Assembly: GCF_900094595.1 (NCBI RefSeq)
Contig: NZ_FMAD01000005.1
Location: 62,001 to 126,000, forward strand
Direction: 5' to 3'
Origin: Cupriavidus alkaliphilus
Lineage (GTDB): Bacteria > Pseudomonadota > Gammaproteobacteria > Burkholderiales > Burkholderiaceae
Length of the DNA stretch: 64,000 nt
Positions 52,280-60,113 of this stretch are shown piece after piece (positions within the stretch are counted from its first letter, which is position 1; each line of letters opens with the position of its first letter). The notes beneath the pieces were generated by a model. That model worked only from the letters and a program-made list of their open reading frames with translations, ran no database searches and was not told the DNA's origin. The translations under genes and the position numbers were made by a program.

Positions 52280-53446
52280 TCATGCGCGCGGCATGCCGAG
52301 CAGGCGCTCGGCGACGATGTTGCGCTGGATCTCGTTGGTGCCGGCGTAGATCGGCCCGGCCTGCGAGAACAGGAAGCCATCCAGCCAGTGGCCGAGCGAA
52401 CCCGGCGGCTGGCCGGCGGGCGCGACTTCGGCGGCCTGCCCCAGGATGGCCAGCGCGGTATCGTGCATATGGATGTCCAGCTCGGACCAGAACACCTTGT
52501 TGGTGCTCGATTCCGCGCCGATGTGGCCGCCCTTTACCAGCCGGCTCGCGGTGGCGTAGGTCGACAGCGTGTAGGCCTCGGCATCCATCCACGCGCGCAG
52601 CACCGCTTCGCGCAGCGACGGGTCGCGGTCCGCGGCCTCGCGGTTGGCCTGGTACAGCCGCACCAGCGCGCGCGCGGTTTCCTGGAAGCGGGCGGGCGAG
52701 CGCAGCATCAGGCCACGCTCGAAGCCGGCGGTGGCCATCGCCACCTGCCAGCCGGCGCCTTCGGCGGCCAGGCGGTTTTCCACCGGCACGCGCACGTCGT
52801 CGAAGAAGATTTCGGCAAAGCCGGTCTGGCCGTTGAGCTGGCGGATCGGGCGCACGGTGATGCCGGGCGTATTCAGCGGCACCAGCACGAAGGTCAGCCC
52901 GTGGTGGCGCGTCGACGCCGGGTCGGTGCGGAACAGCCCGAACAGCCAGTCGGCCCACACCGCGCGCGTCGACCAGATCTTCTGGCCGTTGATCACATAG
53001 TCATCGCCGTCGCGGATCGCACTGCAGCGGATCGCGGCCATGTCGGAGCCGGCGTTGGGCTCGGACCAGCCCTGCGCCCAGATATGCTCGCCGGCGGCCA
53101 TGCGCGGCAGGAAGCGTGCTTTCTGCGCCTCGGTGCCGAATTCCATCAGCGTGGGGCCGAGGAGGAAGATGCCGTTCTGGTTCACGCGCATCGGCGCGCC
53201 GGCGCGCCAGTACTCTTCCTCGAAGATCAGCCATTCGATCAGGTCGCAGCCGCGCCCGCCCAGTTCTGCGGGCCACGTGACCATGCTCCAGCGGCCCTGG
53301 TTGAGGGTGGCCTCCCAGGCGCGGTGCTGGGCAAAGCCGGCTTCCGTGTCGAAGCTTTCCAGCGGCGTGCGCGGCACGTGCGCGGCCATCCAGTCGCGTA
53401 CCTCGGCGCGGAAGGCGCGCTGGGCGTCGGTGTACTCAAGCTGCAT
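52280..53446 (-). CDS. fadE31: FadE31-like acyl-CoA dehydrogenase (catalytic subunit)
   Basis: A 388-residue dehydrogenase resembling mycobacterial FadE31: VITWP-like VTWPAELGGRGCDLIEW, EEEYWRAGAPMR, GEHIWAQGWSEPNAGSDMAAI, NGQKIWSTRAVWADWLFGLFR, and the helix-G glutamate in AGFERGLMLRSPARF. The ending IYAGTNEIQRNIVAERLLGMPRA is typical of large FadE subunits. It would dehydrogenate a C/D-ring-derived acyl-CoA. It overlaps the stop of the EchA20-like gene by 11 bases, and GGGAGC precedes the ATG. Confidence 0.88.
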   Translation of the reverse strand: MQLEYTDAQRAFRAEVRDWMAAHVPRTPLESFDTEAGFAQHRAWEATLNQGRWSMVTWPAELGGRGCDLIEWLIFEEEYWRAGAPMRVNQNGIFLLGPTLMEFGTEAQKARFLPRMAAGEHIWAQGWSEPNAGSDMAAIRCSAIRDGDDYVINGQKIWSTRAVWADWLFGLFRTDPASTRHHGLTFVLVPLNTPGITVRPIRQLNGQTGFAEIFFDDVRVPVENRLAAEGAGWQVAMATAGFERGLMLRSPARFQETARALVRLYQANREAADRDPSLREAVLRAWMDAEAYTLSTYATASRLVKGGHIGAESSTNKVFWSELDIHMHDTALAILGQAAEVAPAGQPPGSLGHWLDGFLFSQAGPIYAGTNEIQRNIVAERLLGMPRA

Positions 53447-54239
53447 CGCGTGCTCCCTGGGCGAAGGAAGCTTCCCGGCCTTCGACGAACGCGGCGCGCG
53501 CCTCGCCGGAGTCGGCGCTCATGTACGCCTGCAGCGTGAAGCCTTGCTCCCAGCGGTACTTGTCTTCCAGGTTGCCGTCTTCCACGCCGTTGAGCGCTTC
53601 CTTGGCCAGCTGCAGCATGGCCGGGCTCTTGGCCGCGATCTGGCGCGCCAGCGCCATGGCGGCATCGCGCAGTCCGGCGCGCGGCACCACGCGCTCGACC
53701 GCGCCCAGGCGAAAGGCTTCGGCGGCGTCGATCATCTCCCCGGTGAAGTACATGGCCCGGACCTTCTGCACGCCGAACATGCGCTGCAGGTGCGCGCCGC
53801 CGCCCATGGCGCCGCGGTCGATCTCGGGCACGCCAAAGCGCGCGCACTCCGACGCGACGATGATGTCGGCCGCGCCGCAGATGCCGATGCCGCCGCCCAG
53901 CACGAAGCCGTGCACGGCAACGATGACCGGCTTGGGATTGCGGTGCACGGCGCGAAAGGTCGCGTAGTTGCCGGCGTTGACGTCGACGATGCGTTCCGGG
54001 TGCGCCGACAGTTCCTTGATATCGACGCCCGCGCAAAAGCCGCGGCCTTCTCCGCGCAGCACGATCACGCGCACGGCGGGATCGGTGCCGAGGCGGTCGA
54101 TGGCCGCGGCCAGCGCGTGCCAGCCGGCGTTGTCGAGCGCGTTGACGGGCGGGTGGTCGATCACCAGTTCGGCGATGCCGTCGGCGGTGTCGATGCGGAA
54201 GGGTTGGTGCGTCGCTTGCATGGTTGAATTGGCTATCAT
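53436..54239 (-). CDS. echA20: EchA20-like enoyl-CoA hydratase/hydrolase (steroid D-ring opening)
   Basis: A 267-residue crotonase-family protein. Shared blocks with Mycobacterium EchA20 (Rv3550) are DHPPVNAL, EGRGFCAGVDIKE, VDVNAGNYATFRAV, VIVAVHGFVLGGGIG, IVASECARFGVPEIDRGAMGG and YRWEQGFTLQ. EchA20 hydrolyses the D ring of the bicyclic CoA intermediate. The start is uncertain: MIANST (54239) and MQATHQ (54221) both lack a clear ribosome-binding site. A repeat-filled 193-base gap separates it from the ipdC-like gene, which may contain a second promoter. Confidence 0.88.
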   Translation of the reverse strand: MIANSTMQATHQPFRIDTADGIAELVIDHPPVNALDNAGWHALAAAIDRLGTDPAVRVIVLRGEGRGFCAGVDIKELSAHPERIVDVNAGNYATFRAVHRNPKPVIVAVHGFVLGGGIGICGAADIIVASECARFGVPEIDRGAMGGGAHLQRMFGVQKVRAMYFTGEMIDAAEAFRLGAVERVVPRAGLRDAAMALARQIAAKSPAMLQLAKEALNGVEDGNLEDKYRWEQGFTLQAYMSADSGEARAAFVEGREASFAQGARDAA

Positions 54240-54305
54240 GTTGTTGATGCGTTGGTTCGGGCGTTGACGGCTCGCTGCTGCGGTAGCGCCTGCCCTCACC
54301 CCCTG

Positions 54306-54331
54306 CCCCTCTCCCGCGAGCGGGAGAGGGG
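54306..54331 (+). repeat. Dispersed palindrome, copy 9 (forward)
   Basis: CCCCTCTCCCGC-GA-GCGGGAGAGGGG, preceded by CCCTCACCCCCTG and followed by AGCAAACCGG. Confidence 0.9.
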
Positions 54332-54387
54332 AGCAAACCGGCGGCGCTTGCAACGCACGCAGTCCTGACCGCTTCGGTCGGGGTACT

Positions 54388-54411
54388 CCCTCTCCCGCTT
54401 GCGGGAGAGGG
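54388..54411 (-). repeat. Dispersed palindrome, copy 10 (reverse)
   Basis: CCCTCTCCCGC-TT-GCGGGAGAGGG followed by CCGGGGTGAGGG and the ATCAACGAAGCCC arm. It is the inverted partner of copy 9, about 80 bp away. Confidence 0.9.
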
Positions 54412-54432
54412 CCGGGGTGAGGGCCGGGCGCA

Positions 54433-55512
54433 TCAACGAAGCCCACCCTGCCGCAATGCCAGCGCCTCCATCCGCGCTCGCGCCGCGGTGACCATCCCGG
54501 CCACGATCTGCTCGCACGACTCGATCGCGCCGATCGCCGCGGCCGCCTGCCCGCTGGGCAGCACCCCTTCATCCGGGCACCCCTCCACCATCGCGCGCTG
54601 GATCAGCACTGGCGCATTGGCGGCCATCAGCGTCTGCGCGGCGCTGTAGTCCTGCTCGCGCATCGCGCGCCAGGCCGTCGCCAGCAGCTGCGTGCTGCGC
54701 ATGCCGGTACGCGCCTGCCATTTGCGCGCGGCCGCCAGTGCCAGCCAGGTGCGCCGCAACGGGCCGGCCTTTTCCAGCCCGACCAGCAAATCGTTGTCGA
54801 TCATCCGCTGCGGCAGCCCGTCGATTGCCAGCGAGACGCGGATGTGGGCCGGGTCGCGCACCTTGACGTAGCGCTCCAGCGTCTGCGCCGGCACCGGCGA
54901 CTCGGCCGACATCAGGAAGCGCGTGCCCATGGCCACGCCGGCGGCGCCATAGGCCAGCGCCGCGGCCAGCCCGCGGCCGTCGAAGAAGCCGCCCGCCGCC
55001 ACCACCGGCACGCTGACGCTGTCCAGCACCTGTGGCAGCAGCAGCGTGGTGGGCGTGCCGCCGGTATGGCCGCCGCCCTCGCCGCCCTGCACCGTGACCA
55101 CGTCCGCGCCCATTTCCACGGCCTTGGCCGCGTGCTTGGCGGCGCCCACGGTCGGCATGCAGACGATGCCTGCCGCCTTGAGCCGGCCGACCATCTTCGC
55201 GTCCGGGCCGCGCCCGTAGCTGACCGCACGCAGCCGGTGGCGGATCGCCATCTCGATGACTTCGTGCGCGTTGGGCTGGAACATGTGGAAGTTGATGCCG
55301 AAGGGCCGGTCGCTGAGCGCCTTCACGCGCAGGATCTCCTGCTCGACCTCGCCGGGCGGAATGGTCGCGCCGGCAAGAAAGCCGAAGGCCCCGGCGTTGC
55401 CGCTGGCAGCGACCAGCTTCGCGTCCGCCACCCAGCCCATCGCCGTCTGCACGATCGGATAGCGGCAACCCAGCAGGTCGCACAGCACTGTGTGCAGGCT
55501 CGCGTTGCTCAT
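54433..55512 (-). CDS. ipdC: IpdC-like nitronate monooxygenase-family flavoprotein
   Basis: A 359-residue FMN TIM-barrel protein annotated by family as 2-nitropropane dioxygenase. The blocks YPIVQTAMGWVADAKLVAAS, DRPFGIN, PTVGAAKHAAKAVEMGAD, VVTVQGGEGGGHTG, PVVAAGGFFDGRGLAAAL and GVAMGTRFLM match Mycobacterium IpdC (Rv3553). IpdC is a flavin-dependent reductase acting on a C/D-ring CoA intermediate. It overlaps the crotonase gene upstream (ATGA) and is followed by a repeat-filled gap. Neighbouring IpdA/IpdB homologues support the assignment over nitronate oxidation. Confidence 0.88.
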   Translation of the reverse strand: MSNASLHTVLCDLLGCRYPIVQTAMGWVADAKLVAASGNAGAFGFLAGATIPPGEVEQEILRVKALSDRPFGINFHMFQPNAHEVIEMAIRHRLRAVSYGRGPDAKMVGRLKAAGIVCMPTVGAAKHAAKAVEMGADVVTVQGGEGGGHTGGTPTTLLLPQVLDSVSVPVVAAGGFFDGRGLAAALAYGAAGVAMGTRFLMSAESPVPAQTLERYVKVRDPAHIRVSLAIDGLPQRMIDNDLLVGLEKAGPLRRTWLALAAARKWQARTGMRSTQLLATAWRAMREQDYSAAQTLMAANAPVLIQRAMVEGCPDEGVLPSGQAAAAIGAIESCEQIVAGMVTAARARMEALALRQGGLR

Positions 55513-56399
55513 GCCTTGTCCTCGCCGCCGGTGCGTTGCGACGCCGCCATCGCGCGCGCGTCGTAGCCGCCCAGCTTGTCGCCGCTGACCAGTTCGTTGT
55601 GCGCATGGGCAAAGTGGTGCCAGGCAAAGACCGCATCCATCGCGGTGCGCTTGCCCTGCAGGTCCTCCACGTGGTTGACCGCCTGCTTGGTCAGCGTCAG
55701 GCCCAAGCGCGGCATCTGCGCGACCTTGGCGGCCATGCCGTAGACGGTATCCTCCAGCACGTCGCGCGGCACGACGCGGTTGACCATGCCCATGCGCTCG
55801 GCGCGCTCGGCGCCCATGCGCTCGCCCAGGAACAGGAATTCCTTGGCGATGCGCGGGTGCAGCTCATACGCATGCGCGAAGTACTCGACGCCGGGAATCC
55901 CCATGCGCACCACCGGATCGGCAAAGAAGGCATCGTCGGAGGCCACGATCAGGTCGCACACCCAGGCCAGCATCAGGCCGCCGGCGATGCAGGCGCCGTG
56001 CACCATGGCGATGGTGGGCTTGGGCAGCTCGCGCCAGCGCCGGCACATGCCCAGGTAGACCTCCTGCTCGCGCGCATAGAGGAACTCGCCGCCGGGCTTG
56101 TTGACGTGGTCATACCAGAGCGAGGCGCGCTCGAAGGTCTCGTTGATATCGCGCCCCGGCGTGCCGATGTCGTGCCCGGCCGAGAAATGCTTGCCGGCGC
56201 CGCGCAGCACGATCACCTTGACCGCGTCGTCGGCGGCGGCGCGCCGGTAGGCCTCGTCCAGCGCATACGTCATCTTCGAGTTCTGCGCGTTGTGGAACTG
56301 CGGCCGGTTCATGGTCACGGTGGCAATGCCGTCCGCGACCTGGTAGAGCACTTCGGCGTTGGGGCCCAGTTCGATGGCTTCGGTAGCTGGCGATGTCAT
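55509..56399 (-). CDS. Enoyl-CoA hydratase family protein
   Basis: A 296-residue crotonase-fold protein. The first oxyanion segment is GKHFSAGHDIGTPGRD and the second is MVHGACIAGGLMLAWVCDLIVAS; VVRMGIPGVEYFAHAYELHPR follows. The acidic pair of hydratases is not evident, so the reaction (hydration, isomerisation or C-C hydrolysis) is open. It lies between ipdB and ipdC, coupled to ipdC by an ATGA overlap, so it should act in C/D-ring degradation. It is distinct from the EchA20-like protein. The start at 56399 has CGGAG upstream. Confidence 0.87.
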   Translation of the reverse strand: MTSPATEAIELGPNAEVLYQVADGIATVTMNRPQFHNAQNSKMTYALDEAYRRAAADDAVKVIVLRGAGKHFSAGHDIGTPGRDINETFERASLWYDHVNKPGGEFLYAREQEVYLGMCRRWRELPKPTIAMVHGACIAGGLMLAWVCDLIVASDDAFFADPVVRMGIPGVEYFAHAYELHPRIAKEFLFLGERMGAERAERMGMVNRVVPRDVLEDTVYGMAAKVAQMPRLGLTLTKQAVNHVEDLQGKRTAMDAVFAWHHFAHAHNELVSGDKLGGYDARAMAASQRTGGEDKA

Positions 56400-56415
56400 G
56401 GCTTGGATCTCCGTG

Positions 56416-57216
56416 TCACGCGCGTCCGGCAGGATTGCCGCGCACGATCGCGGCGCGCAGGTTGTGCGGATCGAGCTGCGCAATCAGCCGCAACTCTTCC
56501 GGCGTCGGCGCCGCCGTCTCCGGCAGCGCTTCACCGGGCGCGTTGGCCAGGGCGAAACCGGTGGCTGCCTGCACCTGGTCCAGGCTCACGCCGGGGTGCA
56601 GCGAACGCACGCGGATGGCATGTTCCGGCCCGCCGAAATCCATCACGCACAGGTCGGTGACGATCACGCGCAGGTCGACGAAGCTGCGCATGCCTTCGAT
56701 CCGCCGCGCCGGGTTGTAGCCGACGCTGCAGACCATGTCGACTTCGCCGGCGACAAAGGCGCGCGTGCTGTGCCCGGGCACGAAGTAGGAGTTGGCGTGG
56801 TGGATGCTGTTGCCCGGGAAGCCGCGCGCGCCGAGCAGCTGCGTCTTGGGCTGCGCATGGGTGCCGCCCAGGCAGGAGATATTGGCCTGGCCGAAGCGGT
56901 CGATCTGCGTCGGCATCACCAGCGCGTGGCGGCGCCCGCCCCACAGGCAGTCGAACACGCGCGCATAGCCCATCCAGCCGCTCGCGCGCACCTGGTAGTC
57001 CGGTTCGCGCGGGCCCAGCGGCACCGGCGTTTCGACCAGGTAGGCCTCGCCGTCGGTCAGCAGCAGGCCCGGGTTGTGCGCAAGCCGCGCCAGACCGGCG
57101 GCGATGCGCGGGCCGGTGCCGATGCCGGTGGCCAGCACCTCGCCGTCGTCGCGCCAGGCGCGGGCGGCGACGGCAATCATCAGCTCGGCGCGGGTGAATT
57201 CATAAGTGGCGCTCAC
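56416..57216 (-). CDS. ipdB: IpdB-like subunit of COCHEA-CoA hydrolase
   Basis: A 266-residue family-I CoA-transferase beta-subunit fold. LMIAVAARAWRDDGEVLATGIGTGPRIAAGLA, then GGRRHALVMPTQIDRFGQANIS and CSVGYNPARRIEGMRSFVDLR are seen. The glutamate-containing SENG motif of true CoA-transferases is absent (LLTDGEAYLV instead), as in IpdB. IpdAB opens the last steroid ring by retro-Claisen hydrolysis. The start is a GTG at 57216 with AAGGAGCGACC before it. It follows ipdA by 16 bases. Confidence 0.88.
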   Translation of the reverse strand: MSATYEFTRAELMIAVAARAWRDDGEVLATGIGTGPRIAAGLARLAHNPGLLLTDGEAYLVETPVPLGPREPDYQVRASGWMGYARVFDCLWGGRRHALVMPTQIDRFGQANISCLGGTHAQPKTQLLGARGFPGNSIHHANSYFVPGHSTRAFVAGEVDMVCSVGYNPARRIEGMRSFVDLRVIVTDLCVMDFGGPEHAIRVRSLHPGVSLDQVQAATGFALANAPGEALPETAAPTPEELRLIAQLDPHNLRAAIVRGNPAGRA

Positions 57217-57232
57217 GGTCGCTCCTTGGGGA

Positions 57233-58123
57233 TCAAAGTACGGGCAGCGGCAGGTCGTGCACGTGGCCAGGGCCGCCGATGCACGCCAGGTAGTGCGCCT
57301 CGCTGTCGCCCACCACCTCGTCGCGGTAGGCGCGGAAGCCGTCTTCCGCGTCGGCGCTGGCGCAGTAGGACTTCAGCGCCGGCAGGTCCCAGCCATAGGC
57401 CGGCGCGCACGAAGTGGGATGGGCTCCCGCCGGCGCGTGGACCACGCCGCTCACCAGCGCGCGTTCGAACGGGTTGTTGCGGGCGCGCGCCAGGTCGATG
57501 TCTTCGAGGCGCGGGTGCAGCGTTTCGCAGCTGACATAGCAGCGCTGCGCGGCGCGCGCGAACCACTCGTCGAAGAACGGATCGGGGCCGTCGATGCGGG
57601 TGTTGCCGAGCACATCGCTTTCGTTCACGTGCAGCAGCGCCGCGTCCAGCGGGATCGCCGGCATCGCCAGCAGGACTTCGCCATCGTCGTACGGCGAACG
57701 GACCGTCTTCAGGTGCGGGTTGCGGTCCAGCACATCGGTGCCCAGCGCGGCGCGCGTCGGCAGGAACGGCAGGCGCGCGGCGGCGGCGCGCAGGCCCAGT
57801 TGCAGCATGCCTTCGTCCAGTTCCGTCACCGCCAGCAGGCCGCGCTCGCGCGCCTGGCGGAAGTACGGCTCGAGCGGGATCACGTCGAGCGAGACAAAGC
57901 CGAACACCAGCCGGCGCACCTTGCCGGCGGCGCACAGCATGCCCACCTCGGGGCCGCCGTAGGCGACCACCGTCAGGTCTTTCAGCGGCGAGCGCAGGAT
58001 CTCGCGCACCAGCGCCATGGGCTTGCGGCGCGGGCCCCAGCCACCGATGCCGATGGTCATGCCGTCGGCGAGCTGGCCGACCACGTCGGCCGCGCTCATG
58101 GTCTTGTCGATCGTCTTGGTCAT
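57233..58123 (-). CDS. ipdA: IpdA-like subunit of COCHEA-CoA hydrolase
   Basis: A 296-residue family-I CoA-transferase alpha-subunit fold. The GIGGWGPRRKPMALVREIL glycine loop (residues 25-44), the central VSLDVIPLEPYFRQAR and ELDEGMLQLGLRAAAARLPF with LPTRAALGTD are seen. The acidic residues near 101-104 correspond to the catalytic glutamate region of IpdA. It pairs with the next gene as IpdAB, which hydrolyses the ring of a steroid-derived CoA ester. A start at the internal MSAADVV (58099) is possible. Confidence 0.88.
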   Translation of the reverse strand: MTKTIDKTMSAADVVGQLADGMTIGIGGWGPRRKPMALVREILRSPLKDLTVVAYGGPEVGMLCAAGKVRRLVFGFVSLDVIPLEPYFRQARERGLLAVTELDEGMLQLGLRAAAARLPFLPTRAALGTDVLDRNPHLKTVRSPYDDGEVLLAMPAIPLDAALLHVNESDVLGNTRIDGPDPFFDEWFARAAQRCYVSCETLHPRLEDIDLARARNNPFERALVSGVVHAPAGAHPTSCAPAYGWDLPALKSYCASADAEDGFRAYRDEVVGDSEAHYLACIGGPGHVHDLPLPVL

Positions 58124-58138
58124 AGGTCTGTGCCGCGC

Positions 58139-59035
58139 TTAGCGGTATCCGATGCTGAAGTCATGGCCCCACAGGCTTACCCGCGTGGCCTCGTAGGCGG
58201 CGTGCTGGCTCCAGTCCACCGCCAGCCCGCCGTGCCCGAACTCGAGGTCGAAGCCGCCGGGGGTCTTCATGTAGAAGGAAGTCATGCGGTCATTGCAGTG
58301 CTGCCCCAGCGTGGCCGACAGCTTCACGCCGTGCTGCTGCACGCGGTCCAGCGCGCGGCCCACCTCGGCCATGTCGGGCACCTCGGCCATCACGTGGATG
58401 CAGCCTGCTTCGGACGGCATCTCGAAGATCGCCAGGCTGTGGTGGCGGGCGTTGGCGCAGTGCAGGAAGTGGATGCGCTTCTCCGGCTCGTTGGGGTCGC
58501 TGGTGAAGCGCACGCGGAAGATGTCGGACAGGCCGAAGCCCATCACGTCGCGCAGGAAGGCATAGGTCTGGTCGAAGGCCGGTGCCGGCAGCACGGTATG
58601 GCCCGCGCCCATCGGGTCGGTGATGAAGCGCGGCACGCCAACCGGCGAGACAAAGCGCAGGAAGTCGGAGCGCATGCCCCACGAGACCTCGTGGCGGTTG
58701 CCGGACGGATCGGCAAACCAGGCCATCGCCTGCACGCGGCGCTGCGCCAGTTCCGCGGGGCTGGCGTGCACGACTTCGACGTTGGCCTGGCGCAGCGTCT
58801 CGAGCGCATGGCGATAGGCAGGCTCGTCGGCCAGCTCCCAGCCCGATGCCAGGTAGCGGTCGCGCGCACCGGGCACTACCAGGTAGCGGTAGTCGCGCTC
58901 ATCCATCTTCACGTACAGCGCACCGCCGGGCGCGCCGGAACAGGCCATGCCGAGCACCTGCTCGGCATAGCCTCGCCACTGCCCGATGTCGGTGGACTCG
59001 ACCACGATGTAGCCAAGCGCACGAATATCCAACAT
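58139..59035 (-). CDS. tesB: TesB/HsaC-like extradiol catechol dioxygenase
   Basis: A 298-residue type I extradiol dioxygenase with two vicinal-oxygen-chelate modules. Predicted Fe(II) ligands are His146 (GAGHTVL), His199 (NARHHSLAIFE) and Glu265 (GFDLEFG). The ending VSLWGHDFSIGYR matches steroid meta-cleavage enzymes TesB of Comamonas and HsaC of Mycobacterium, which open the aromatised ring A of secosteroid catechols. The start MLDIRALGYIVVE at 59035 follows GAGGAGACC. A copy of the proposed operator lies 69 bases upstream. Confidence 0.9.
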   Translation of the reverse strand: MLDIRALGYIVVESTDIGQWRGYAEQVLGMACSGAPGGALYVKMDERDYRYLVVPGARDRYLASGWELADEPAYRHALETLRQANVEVVHASPAELAQRRVQAMAWFADPSGNRHEVSWGMRSDFLRFVSPVGVPRFITDPMGAGHTVLPAPAFDQTYAFLRDVMGFGLSDIFRVRFTSDPNEPEKRIHFLHCANARHHSLAIFEMPSEAGCIHVMAEVPDMAEVGRALDRVQQHGVKLSATLGQHCNDRMTSFYMKTPGGFDLEFGHGGLAVDWSQHAAYEATRVSLWGHDFSIGYR

Positions 59036-59104
59036 GCCGGTCTCCTCAGGTTCGTTGCCACTGCTGGCTGATGGGACCATTCTTCCGTGCGCTGCAGCCC
59101 GGCA

Positions 59105-59122
59105 CATCGTCCAGTGGGACTA
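59105..59122 (-). promoter_or_regulatory. Candidate steroid-regulon operator upstream of tesB/hsaC
   Basis: On the minus strand: TAGTCC-CACT-GGACGATG, followed by TG. It lies 69 bases before the dioxygenase start, in the 105-base gap after the ethD-like gene, so tesB may have its own promoter. Confidence 0.6.
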
Positions 59123-59140
59123 GCCGGTCCGGCGCGGGCG

Positions 59141-59857
59141 TCAGGCCGCTGCCGGGCGCACGAGGTACTGGCTGGTGGGGATCACGTCGATCTTGTCGAA
59201 GTCGATGAAGCGCTGGCAGCTTTCCATCATGGCCTGCAGGTTGCGCTGGAACTTGTCTTCGTCGCCGGCCGCGTCGAAGAACGCCTGCGGGTCGGTCATC
59301 GCCGCATCGGGGAAGCCCTCTTCGACAATGGCGTCGTAGTGCGGCGCGGCGTAGGTGAGCGGGCGCACCACCACGTTCTGCACGTAGAGGAAGTTGTCCT
59401 GGGTCTCGACCGCCACCGGCGTATGGTGGTTGTGCCAGAGGTCCAGCCAGGCCTGCGGCGTAAGCCGGGGCGGCCGGGTAAGGAAGGCAAGCTGCGCGAA
59501 GCCGGGCGTGCGTGCGCCCGGCGCGGCCGGGAAACGTGTATTGCGGATGGGCTGGGACTCCGTCACAAGGTAGCCGGCCATGCGGCCCACGGCGGCCTCG
59601 ATCGCCTGGTCGAACGGCTGCCGCAGGCGGTCGATGGCGCTGTCCATCCAGACCGAGACCAGCCCTTCCATCTGTGGACGGGTATTCGCCTGGCGCAGGC
59701 CCGCGGCCGGCAACACCGCGTCATCCGCCACGTTCACCTGCAGTCCGCGCGCGCCCAGCGCCAATAGCTTGTCCGCAAGCGTCGTGCGCAGCCGGCGCGC
59801 GAACTCCCCCGGCTCGGTCTGGGAATCGCGCCAGACGATATAGATGACTTTTTCCAT
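59141..59857 (-). CDS. EthD-domain (dimeric alpha/beta-barrel) protein
   Basis: A 238-residue protein. The first half resembles a degenerate ferredoxin-like repeat (MEKVIYIVWRDSQTEPGEFA); the second carries the EthD pattern PRLTPQAWLDLWHNHHTPVAVE and YVQNVVVRPLT. EthD-type proteins occur with P450 or steroid genes and may bind or tautomerise hydrophobic intermediates; the role here is unknown. It is the first gene of the long minus-strand run. Two hairpins lie just before its start and a candidate operator 165 bases upstream. Confidence 0.8.
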   Translation of the reverse strand: MEKVIYIVWRDSQTEPGEFARRLRTTLADKLLALGARGLQVNVADDAVLPAAGLRQANTRPQMEGLVSVWMDSAIDRLRQPFDQAIEAAVGRMAGYLVTESQPIRNTRFPAAPGARTPGFAQLAFLTRPPRLTPQAWLDLWHNHHTPVAVETQDNFLYVQNVVVRPLTYAAPHYDAIVEEGFPDAAMTDPQAFFDAAGDEDKFQRNLQAMMESCQRFIDFDKIDVIPTSQYLVRPAAA

Positions 59858-59867
59858 GCTCCACGCT

Positions 59868-59897
59868 CCCTGGTACAGGGTCCGGCCGGGGCCGGAC
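59868..59897 (-). other. Two adjacent hairpins in the leader of the ethD-like gene
   Basis: CCCTG/CAGGG (59868-59880, 3-base loop) lies next to GTCCGGCC/GGCCGGAC (59880-59897). The first overlaps the GGGAG ribosome-binding region of the gene starting at 59857. Confidence 0.4.
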
Positions 59898-60021
59898 AGG
59901 TTGATGCGTGCGCGGAACAGGAGCGGGCGCGGACAGCACGCGTCGCTGCGTCCGTCTGAGGTGCCATCCGTGTGCCGCGCCCGCTTGTCGAATGCATGCT
60001 AGCGGCGCGGATGGCGGGACT

Positions 60022-60039
60022 CATCCTCCATTCGGACTA
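60022..60039 (-). promoter_or_regulatory. Candidate steroid-regulon operator upstream of the ethD-like gene
   Basis: On the minus strand: TAGTCC-GAAT-GGAGGATG, followed by AG. Seven of eight positions match in the second half. It lies in the 256-base gap between the LuxR-type regulator and the operon. Confidence 0.55.
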
Positions 60040-60113
60040 GGAGAACCGAACATCGGGCCACAAGGGAGTTACGCGTGCCCTGGAACACGCGTGCGTAGAT
60101 GGCGCCCCGGCGC

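Noticed and set aside
54433-55512. True nitronate monooxygenase role for the 2-nitropropane-dioxygenase-family protein
   Set aside because: Sequence blocks and the neighbours IpdA, IpdB and EchA20 fit the steroid enzyme IpdC better.
60022-60039. Motif as part of a palindromic repeat family rather than an operator
   Set aside because: The copies differ in surrounding sequence, lie only near gene starts and share orientation, unlike the dispersed palindromes.
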